Shown here: one piece after another, positions 1 to 4,183 of the stretch
Layout: each line of letters starts with the position of its first letter
Numbering within the stretch: the first letter of the stretch is position 1
From: a bacterium
GTDB taxonomy: Bacteria > Bacillota_I > Bacilli_A > RFN20 > UBA1709
Reading direction: 5' to 3'
Assembly: GCA_012511355.1 (NCBI GenBank)
Contig: JAAZGG010000118.1
Span: 1-5,945, forward strand
DNA length: 5,945 nt
Notes under the pieces: model-generated
What the model saw: only the letters and a program-made list of their open reading frames with translations
Told to the model about the DNA's origin: nothing
Databases searched by the model: none
Translations under genes and position numbers: made by a program

Positions 1-97
1 ACCCAAGGCTCGTTTTGCTCTTGTTAAGGGGGATGAAGTTGAAGCCGTTTATGCCTACTGCAATCTCCACGGTCTATGGAAACTAGACAAAAGATAG
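1..97 (+). CDS. Desulfoferrodoxin / superoxide reductase, C-terminal end (5' partial)
   Basis: The frame starting at base 2 gives a 31-residue tail ending at TAG (95-97); the start lies outside the window. It contains Cys-Asn-Leu-His-Gly followed by Leu-Trp-Lys. This is the signature end of the superoxide reductase (neelaredoxin/desulfoferrodoxin) domain, where this Cys and His are two of the five ligands of the mononuclear iron centre. The enzyme reduces superoxide to hydrogen peroxide in the cytosol of anaerobes, drawing electrons from rubredoxin. Whether the protein also has the N-terminal desulforedoxin domain cannot be seen. The next reading frame begins 20 bases downstream and also encodes rubredoxin knuckles, so an operon is likely and the partner would be a plausible electron donor. 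The family call is confident despite the short fragment because the motif is diagnostic. Confidence 0.85.
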   Translation, partial: PKARFALVKGDEVEAVYAYCNLHGLWKLDKR

Positions 98-117
98 GTA
101 AAGAAAGGGAAATAATA

Positions 118-243
118 ATGAAGTATGTTTGCCAAATTTGTGGCTACATTTATGATGAGGCTTTATAAAAGGTTCCTTTTAAAGATTTACCAGCTACCTG
201 GCGTTGTCCTTGGTGCGGAGCTGGTAAAAGTGATTTTAAAGCC
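118..243 (+). pseudogene. N-terminal rubredoxin domain split by an in-frame TAA
   Basis: An ATG at 118 sits 7 bases after an AAAGGGA ribosome site (104-110). It opens a rubredoxin domain with Cys5-x2-Cys8-Gly, then hits TAA at codon 17 (166-168). Past the stop the same frame continues without a shift: Lys-Val-Pro-Phe-Lys-Asp-Leu-Pro, then Cys30-Pro-x-Cys33-Gly, and on into the 244-753 frame. The two halves together make one short rubredoxin iron site, so this is clearly the 5' part of the same gene. One base change (for example GAA or AAA to TAA) would explain the stop. There is no ATG, GTG or TTG in frame between the stop and 244. As written, translation would yield only a 16-residue peptide. 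Options are a nonsense mutation, a sequencing or assembly error, or readthrough. The first two are the simplest. Confidence 0.75.
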
Positions 244-753
244 ATGCAAGAGAAAAGTGAAGAGAAAGTACTTTCTAAAGTTCAAAAAGAAGAAGATTTA
301 GAAAAGTTATCAACTGGACAAATGGCGGCTCTTTGTTCTAATTTAGCTCGTGGCTGTGAGAAACAGTATAAAGAAGAAGAGACGGCTTTGTTTACTAAAC
401 TGGCCAGTTATTTTTCGGCGATTAGCCCTGAAGTAAAGGATGCTACTGTAGAAAAAATAAGCGAGGAACTACAAGAAGATTTAAAGGCTTATCCTTCTTT
501 AAGAGCAACAGCTGACGCCGCAGAAGATCGCGGTGCAGCTCGTGTTTGTGTCTGGGGTGAAAAAGCTACTAGAATGTTATCTTCTTTATTAAACCGTTAC
601 CAAGAAGAAGGCGAAAAGATGTTTGAAAACCAAGAAATTTGGGTTTGCAGTATTTGTGGCTTTGTTTATCTTGGTAATGAACCACCAAATATATGTCCTG
701 TTTGTAAGGTTCCAGCCTTTAAGTTTATGAAGATTGAAGGAGGAAAGATCTAA
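244..753 (+). CDS. Rubrerythrin-like protein with C-terminal rubredoxin domain (body of an interrupted gene)
   Basis: This 169-residue frame is the remainder of the gene that begins at 118; with the TAA ignored the protein would be about 210 residues. A Lys/Glu-rich linker is followed by a helical, ferritin-like region (about residues 20-128) and a C-terminal rubredoxin domain with Cys-Ser-Ile-Cys-Gly and Cys-Pro-Val-Cys (bases 646-705). The whole gene would be rubredoxin - four-helix - rubredoxin, resembling rubrerythrin-type peroxidases of anaerobes that take electrons through the Fe(Cys)4 centres. The frame contains no histidine, and I cannot place the usual Glu-x2-His pattern, so the classical diiron site appears altered or lost. 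The Met at 244 is a doubtful real start: the nearest purine-rich site (GGAG, 217-220) is 23 bases away. It lies between superoxide reductase and ferredoxin, fitting a role in oxygen defence or electron transfer. Confidence 0.7.
   Translation: MQEKSEEKVLSKVQKEEDLEKLSTGQMAALCSNLARGCEKQYKEEETALFTKLASYFSAISPEVKDATVEKISEELQEDLKAYPSLRATADAAEDRGAARVCVWGEKATRMLSSLLNRYQEEGEKMFENQEIWVCSICGFVYLGNEPPNICPVCKVPAFKFMKIEGGKI
737..743 (+). promoter_or_regulatory. Ribosome binding site of the ferredoxin gene
   Basis: AAGGAGG lies inside the last codons of the preceding gene, 12 bases before the ATG at 756. The match to the anti-Shine-Dalgarno sequence is strong, although the spacing is long. With only two bases between the stop (751-753) and this start, the two genes are probably translationally coupled. 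Confidence 0.65.
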
Positions 754-755
754 CA

Positions 756-1259
756 ATGAAAGCTTGTGCGGTACGCAATATTCGCTTGTGCACAAAAGAT
801 TGTCTGTGTTTGTATGTTTGTCCAACCGGTGCCACTGATACAGAGAATAGCATCATTGATGTAACTAAATGTATTGGTTGTGAAGCCTGTGCTAAGGCTT
901 GTCCTAGCGGGGCTATCAGTATGATGCCTTTAGAGTTACCGGTTCAACAAGTAAAGCAAGCGGAAGTTATAAATAGTTTAAAAGAAATGGCGGGTAGGAA
1001 GGTTAAAAAAGAGGAACAAGCCTTAAGTCTGGCTAAAAAAGAAGAAAAACTAGGGCTGAAGCGTTTATTAATAGCTCTAGCTACGGCCGAAAGGTTTATC
1101 GCTGAGGATCTACTGCGGGAAGCAGGCTACATGTTGCCTCAAAGCGCTAATGCTCATCGATTCTTAGAGGATTTAATCGCTAATCCTCCTACGGAGGATT
1201 TTCCCAAAGAAATTGCCCAAAAACTTTTAGAATTAATTCCTAATAACGAAGAAGTTTAA
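756..1259 (+). CDS. 2[4Fe-4S] ferredoxin with C-terminal helical extension
   Basis: This 167-residue cytosolic protein has two ferredoxin motifs in its first 53 residues. The first holds Cys12, Cys16, Cys18 and Cys22-Pro; the second is Cys39-x2-Cys42-x2-Cys45-x3-Cys49-Pro. In the first motif the position that is normally the second cysteine (residue 15) is Asp, with a cysteine displaced to 16. One cluster may therefore have an Asp ligand, as in some archaeal ferredoxins, or be labile. Residues 54-167 are a charged, mostly helical extension lacking cysteines, far beyond the length of a simple ferredoxin (about 55-60 residues); I do not recognise it as a named domain. The gene starts two bases after the rubrerythrin-like gene and ends just before a terminator, so it is the last gene of the oxidative-stress operon. 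It probably carries electrons to, or works with, the iron proteins encoded upstream. Confidence 0.8.
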   Translation: MKACAVRNIRLCTKDCLCLYVCPTGATDTENSIIDVTKCIGCEACAKACPSGAISMMPLELPVQQVKQAEVINSLKEMAGRKVKKEEQALSLAKKEEKLGLKRLLIALATAERFIAEDLLREAGYMLPQSANAHRFLEDLIANPPTEDFPKEIAQKLLELIPNNEEV

Positions 1260-1280
1260 GAAAGAAATAATGATGATAAT

Positions 1281-1314
1281 GACCGAGAAAAGTTATAAAA
1301 CCTCGGTCTTTTTT
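1281..1314 (+). terminator. Intrinsic terminator of the oxidative-stress operon
   Basis: GACCGAG (1281-1287) pairs perfectly with CTCGGTC (1302-1308), giving a 7-bp GC-rich stem with a 14-base AT-rich loop. Six T follow (1309-1314). It lies 21 bases after the ferredoxin stop codon and separates this operon from the regulator gene downstream. Confidence 0.88.
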
Positions 1315-1363
1315 ATTGTAAAAAACTTTTATGAAAAAATATTGAAATTTTAAGCAAAATGAC

Positions 1364-1391
1364 TTGCAATTCAACAAAAATATTGTATAAT
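1364..1391 (+). promoter_or_regulatory. Sigma-A-type promoter of the HTH-PAS-GGDEF gene
   Basis: TTGCAA (1364-1369) and a perfect TATAAT (1386-1391) are separated by 16 bases. Transcription would start near 1398, leaving a 5' leader of about 60 bases before the ATG at 1457. An inverted repeat, TTGT-N6-ACAA (1383-1396), overlaps the -10 box and is a candidate operator. I see no further hairpin or riboswitch in the leader. Confidence 0.75.
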
Positions 1392-1443
1392 AACAAAGAT
1401 TAATCTGAAGACTTTTAAGATTTTCAATGTGTTCAATACTTTT

Positions 1444-1450
1444 GAGGTGA
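1444..1450 (+). promoter_or_regulatory. Ribosome binding site of the diguanylate cyclase gene
   Basis: GAGGTGA lies 6 bases before the ATG at 1457, which supports that start. The helix-turn-helix domain begins about 20 residues into the protein, so no longer N-terminus is needed. Confidence 0.75.
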
Positions 1451-1456
1451 TGGTAA

Positions 1457-3118
1457 ATGACAGATAAACAGAAACAAAATTTAATTCATCTTTTAACTGA
1501 AAAGCTTCCCCTTTTTCGTAAAAAACTAAAAATTTCACAGCAAGAATTGGCAAATATGCTTGAAGTTAGCCGCAGTACAATTACCAATATTGAGAATCGA
1601 CGTAGTCCTTTAAGTTGGAATCTTTTCTTAGCTTTGATATTGATTTTTAATAATAATGAAGAAACCCGAAAATTGGTAGAACATTTTGACCTTTACTGTT
1701 CCTCTTTAAATCGCTTTCTTTTAGGTGATCAAAAGTTGAAAGAAAACCCGGAAGCAGGACGTAAAAATAAAATGACCATGGTCTTCGCGGGCAATCTTTT
1801 TAGTTTCTTTTTTGTTAACCCTTATTCAGGAGCCTTTGAGCATTATCTCAAAGAGGAGAAAGAAGATCGTTATTATTGTCAACCTAAACCAATTATGGGT
1901 GAGAGCATTTATGAATATAAAAAACAACTTATTGATGAGGTTGTTTATGAAGCCGATGCTAAATTAGTTGATTCCTTCCATACTCGGGCTAATTTTATTG
2001 AGATATTCGAGAAAGAAATAAGCAAAAGTGTGGAATTTCGTTATCATCGTGGAAACATGACTGTTTGGCTTCGTAATGATGTATTGGCGGGAACAGATTG
2101 TCAAGGGCGTAAAGTCTTAATTATTGTTGTTGAGGATATCACTAAAGAAAGAGAATCCTTTGTCCAAGCGGAGGTTTTATTAAAAAATGGAGAGAGTCCA
2201 TCATCTTACGCGCAAATTGCTAGAGCCCTTCTCTTAGATTATGAAGATGTTTATTACGTTAATATGGATACTAACAACTATTACAAATTTGATTCTAGTA
2301 GTTTTTCTTCTACCTTTGAGCTCAATGAGAAAAAAGAAGACTTTTTTGAGGATATACAAGTAAGAATAGCAAATGTTGTCTATTCTCAAGATCGCGAAAC
2401 AATGCGCCATTTTTTTAATCGCGAACGCTTATTGGAATTATTAAGGCAGGAAAAAAGCGACAGCATAAATTATCGATTAGTAATAAAAGAAGAGCTAATT
2501 AACTACAGAAGCAAAGCGGTTTTTATAAATGTGGACAATGTCAGTCACATGGTTGTTGGAACTGTCAATGTGGAGAAGCAAACTAGACGAGAACAAATTT
2601 ATCGCGACAGAATTCGCAGTGCGATGGAATATGCTGGTAAAGATTTCTTAACCAATGTCAAAAATAAAAACTCTTATTTGTTATTTGAAAAACACTTAAA
2701 TAAAGAAATCAGGAAAGGCATTAATAAGCCCTTTGCTGTGGTTGTTTGCGATATTAACGATTTAAAGCAGTTGAATGATGCCTATGGTCATGAATTTGGT
2801 GATGAGGTTATCAAAAATGCGGCCAAGATGATTTCACGGATTTTTAAAAATAGTACAATCTATCGCACAGGAGGCGATGAGTTTGCGGCCATTATCTCGG
2901 AGAGTGATTTCGATCAGCGTAAAAAGTTAATTAAACGCTTAAGAAGGCAAGCAATTTTAAATACCAAAAATGGCAGATTTGTCATCGCTAGTGGTCTTGC
3001 TGATTTCCAAGAAGAGGATATAAAGGTAGCCGATGTTTTTGTGCGCGCGGATCGCGAGATGTATAAAAACAAAGCCGATTTAAAGGAATACCAGCTTTTT
3101 AAACCAAAAACTATGTAA
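1457..3118 (+). CDS. XRE-type HTH - PAS-like - GGDEF diguanylate cyclase
   Basis: This 553-residue protein has no signal peptide or clear membrane segment, so it should be cytosolic. Residues about 17-75 form an XRE/Cro-type helix-turn-helix, with Ser-Gln-Gln-Glu-Leu-Ala and Ser-Arg-Ser-Thr-Ile-Thr-Asn-Ile-Glu in the two helices. Residues about 105-235 and 262-375 look like two divergent PAS-type sensor segments: the first ends in Val-Glu-Asp-Ile-Thr-Lys, the second opens with Tyr-Tyr-Val-Asn-Met-Asp-Thr. Residues about 390-545 are a GGDEF domain that retains Asp-Phe-Leu-Thr, the metal-binding Asp432, Asn440-Asp441, Gly-His-x2-Gly-Asp and an intact Gly-Gly-Asp-Glu-Phe (472-476). It should convert two GTP to cyclic di-GMP. 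The RxxD inhibitory site expected just before GGDEF is absent. Joining an XRE DNA-binding domain directly to a cyclase is uncommon. The gene has its own promoter and lies directly upstream of a c-di-GMP riboswitch. The GGDEF and HTH calls are firm; the PAS calls are less so. Confidence 0.88.
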   Translation: MTDKQKQNLIHLLTEKLPLFRKKLKISQQELANMLEVSRSTITNIENRRSPLSWNLFLALILIFNNNEETRKLVEHFDLYCSSLNRFLLGDQKLKENPEAGRKNKMTMVFAGNLFSFFFVNPYSGAFEHYLKEEKEDRYYCQPKPIMGESIYEYKKQLIDEVVYEADAKLVDSFHTRANFIEIFEKEISKSVEFRYHRGNMTVWLRNDVLAGTDCQGRKVLIIVVEDITKERESFVQAEVLLKNGESPSSYAQIARALLLDYEDVYYVNMDTNNYYKFDSSSFSSTFELNEKKEDFFEDIQVRIANVVYSQDRETMRHFFNRERLLELLRQEKSDSINYRLVIKEELINYRSKAVFINVDNVSHMVVGTVNVEKQTRREQIYRDRIRSAMEYAGKDFLTNVKNKNSYLLFEKHLNKEIRKGINKPFAVVVCDINDLKQLNDAYGHEFGDEVIKNAAKMISRIFKNSTIYRTGGDEFAAIISESDFDQRKKLIKRLRRQAILNTKNGRFVIASGLADFQEEDIKVADVFVRADREMYKNKADLKEYQLFKPKTM

Positions 3119-3174
3119 AAAAGTTTGTGTTTTTCAAAAAAACGGAAAATTTCAATTTAATCTATTTTTACTGC

Positions 3175-3203
3175 TTGACAAGTTTTAAAAATACGCTTAT
3201 CAT
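3175..3203 (+). promoter_or_regulatory. Sigma-A-type promoter driving the riboswitch and surface-protein operon
   Basis: A consensus TTGACA (3175-3180) and TATCAT (3198-3203, one mismatch from TATAAT) are separated by the ideal 17 bases. Transcription should begin near 3210, so the transcript would open almost directly with the aptamer. No terminator is apparent between the cyclase stop (3118) and this promoter, so readthrough from the cyclase gene could also enter the riboswitch. Confidence 0.82.
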
Positions 3204-3209
3204 ATAAAT

Positions 3210-3289
3210 GATAAAAACCGGCAAACTTAGGGAAACCTAAGGACGCAAAGCTATAGGGTCTATTAAAAAGACAGCCAGTTGCAATTTAT
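3210..3289 (+). promoter_or_regulatory. Cyclic-di-GMP-I (GEMM-I) riboswitch
   Basis: Conserved GEMM-I elements appear in order: GGCAAAC (3220-3226); a P2 stem TTAGG/CCTAA (3227-3231, 3236-3240) capped by a GAAA tetraloop (3232-3235); GGACGCAAAGC (3241-3251); a second arm GTCT/AGAC (3258-3261, 3269-3272) above a receptor-like internal loop, closed below by GCT/AGC; and AGCCAGTTGC (3273-3282). By comparison with the Vibrio Vc2 aptamer, the ligand-contacting G20 corresponds to G3220 and the stacking A47 to A3247. G at the first site fits c-di-GMP rather than the cGAMP-binding variants. The weak P1 may be ATAAA/TTTAT (3211-3215, 3285-3289) plus AAC/GTT. The 3' part of the aptamer is also the 5' arm of the terminator, so the two folds exclude each other and ligand binding should permit transcription of the operon. 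Confidence 0.88.
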
Positions 3290-3303
3290 GCAGCTGGCTT
3301 TTT
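3273..3303 (+). terminator. Riboswitch-controlled intrinsic terminator
   Basis: AGCCAGTTGCA (3273-3283) pairs with TGCAGCTGGCT (3289-3299) through 11 bp with a single G-T wobble, around a 5-base loop (3284-3288). It is followed by TTTTT, A, TTT (3299-3307). Its left arm is shared with the 3' strand of the c-di-GMP aptamer, making this the expression platform. It ends 27 bases before the start of the first surface-protein gene. Confidence 0.9.
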
Positions 3304-3312
3304 ATTTAGCAA

Positions 3313-3320
3313 AAAGGAGG
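3313..3320 (+). promoter_or_regulatory. Ribosome binding site that sets the start of the first surface protein
   Basis: AAAGGAGG lies 9 bases before ATG 3330 and 6 bases before the in-frame GTG 3327. It lies downstream of the terminator, so it is present only on readthrough transcripts. It rules out the upstream in-frame ATG at 3279, which falls inside the terminator stem. Confidence 0.8.
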
Positions 3321-3329
3321 GTAAGAGTG

Positions 3330-4175
3330 ATGATTAAGAAAATCATAAGCAAATTAAATGCTCAAAAGATTCGCTTACTTTTACCTTTGATTATTGCCTG
3401 TCTTTGTATGGTCGCCTCTCTTGGCGCTTTTATTGATTTTTCCTTTGCTTGGTTCTCGAATAATCAACAAGTTGGCGCTGGTGGTTTACAACTTGGAGTT
3501 GATAGTTATGTTTCAACAATTACAACCCAATCAGGTTATGCTTTTAAATATGATGGTGTTAATGGGGCTATGGCTATCGACCTTGATGGTTACACTGAAA
3601 AAATTCAGATGTCAGAGTACGATAATATCTTTACTGATCGCAACATCAACACCCCTTTAATAATTCGGGTTGAAGTTGATGGTGTTCCCAATAATCCCGA
3701 CGACAAGATAACAGTTAATGTGCCCTGTTCTTCCAATTATACCGATAACGGCACGAATCCCTTGAGTTTTGTTAGTGGCGATACTATCCTTTCGTATCTT
3801 TCCAATGTTATTAAGATTAGAATTGGCTGCGGCCTTTTAATTGGTGGCAATTTGGTTGTTGATAATTATGATCCTACGCAAGCTAGTGATGTTCCCATTA
3901 TTTACGAGGGAGCAAGGGATCATTTAATTACTGAAGATTCTACGGTTGTGGTTGGGACTTTTGTTAACGATTCCACTAAAACGAAGGTAAAAACAATTTC
4001 TTTAGATTTCCCTCAATCAATTTATTCAGCTTTTATAACCAATACTGATGAATTGGTTTTCTATATTGAAGTCGATTATGACAATGTTTTAATTAATAGT
4101 TATAACTTAAATAGTGTTAATGATGGTGGTCAAGTTATCTTTGCTGATGATTTTGGGACCATCAGAGTGGAGTAG
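3330..4175 (+). CDS. Exported surface/matrix protein with AWF motif, c-di-GMP-riboswitch controlled
   Basis: The protein has 281 residues from ATG 3330 (GTG 3327 would add one). A positively charged start (Lys3, Lys4, Lys8) precedes a hydrophobic segment at about 15-37 and then Phe-Ala-Trp-Phe-Ser-Asn-Asn, which looks like a signal peptide or anchor. The remainder is polar, rich in Asn, Asp, Thr and Val with alternating beta-strand patterns, and has no catalytic motif I recognise. The hydrophobic segment followed by Ala-aromatic-Phe-Ser recalls SipW-dependent TasA/CalY fibre proteins (Ala-Tyr-Phe-Ser/Thr-Asp), but I cannot confirm that family. No LPxTG sorting motif is present at the C-terminus. 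The next gene starts 8 bases later and shares the AWF feature, so the two are probably secreted together as surface or biofilm components. Expression should depend on c-di-GMP through the leader RNA. Confidence 0.75.
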   Translation: MIKKIISKLNAQKIRLLLPLIIACLCMVASLGAFIDFSFAWFSNNQQVGAGGLQLGVDSYVSTITTQSGYAFKYDGVNGAMAIDLDGYTEKIQMSEYDNIFTDRNINTPLIIRVEVDGVPNNPDDKITVNVPCSSNYTDNGTNPLSFVSGDTILSYLSNVIKIRIGCGLLIGGNLVVDNYDPTQASDVPIIYEGARDHLITEDSTVVVGTFVNDSTKTKVKTISLDFPQSIYSAFITNTDELVFYIEVDYDNVLINSYNLNSVNDGGQVIFADDFGTIRVE

Positions 4176-4180
4176 GTGAG
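4174..4180 (+). promoter_or_regulatory. Ribosome binding site of the second surface protein
   Basis: AGGTGAG overlaps the TAG stop (4173-4175) of the preceding gene and lies 3 bases before ATG 4184. The overlap indicates coupled translation of the two surface-protein genes. Confidence 0.65.
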
Positions 4181-4183
4181 AGT

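Noticed and set aside
166..168. TAA as a reassigned sense codon, or selenocysteine/pyrrolysine recoding
   Set aside because: Three genes in the window end at TAA in the expected places, so it functions as stop. Selenocysteine uses TGA and pyrrolysine uses TAG.
589..825. Minus-strand open frame of 78 codons
   Set aside because: It lies antisense across the C-terminal rubredoxin and ferredoxin starts, both of which have clear family motifs, and has no recognisable content of its own.
1371..1553. Minus-strand open frame of 60 codons
   Set aside because: It overlaps the promoter and HTH coding region of the cyclase gene and looks like a by-product of AT-rich DNA.
3129..3143. Hairpin GTTTTT/AAAAAC after the cyclase gene as a terminator
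   Set aside because: The stem is nearly all A-T with a tiny loop and is not followed by a T tract.
3210..3289. A cGAMP-sensing GEMM variant instead of a c-di-GMP riboswitch
   Set aside because: The base equivalent to Vc2 G20 is G (3220), whereas the cGAMP-type variants typically carry A there. A diguanylate cyclase is also the neighbour.
3279..3329. Upstream in-frame ATG (3279) as the start of the first surface protein
   Set aside because: It falls inside the terminator stem and has no ribosome site. It would add 17 residues before a normal signal-peptide start that is preceded by AAAGGAGG.
3394..3660. Alternative + frame inside the first surface-protein gene
   Set aside because: It is out of frame with a gene that has a ribosome site, a signal peptide and continuous coding character.
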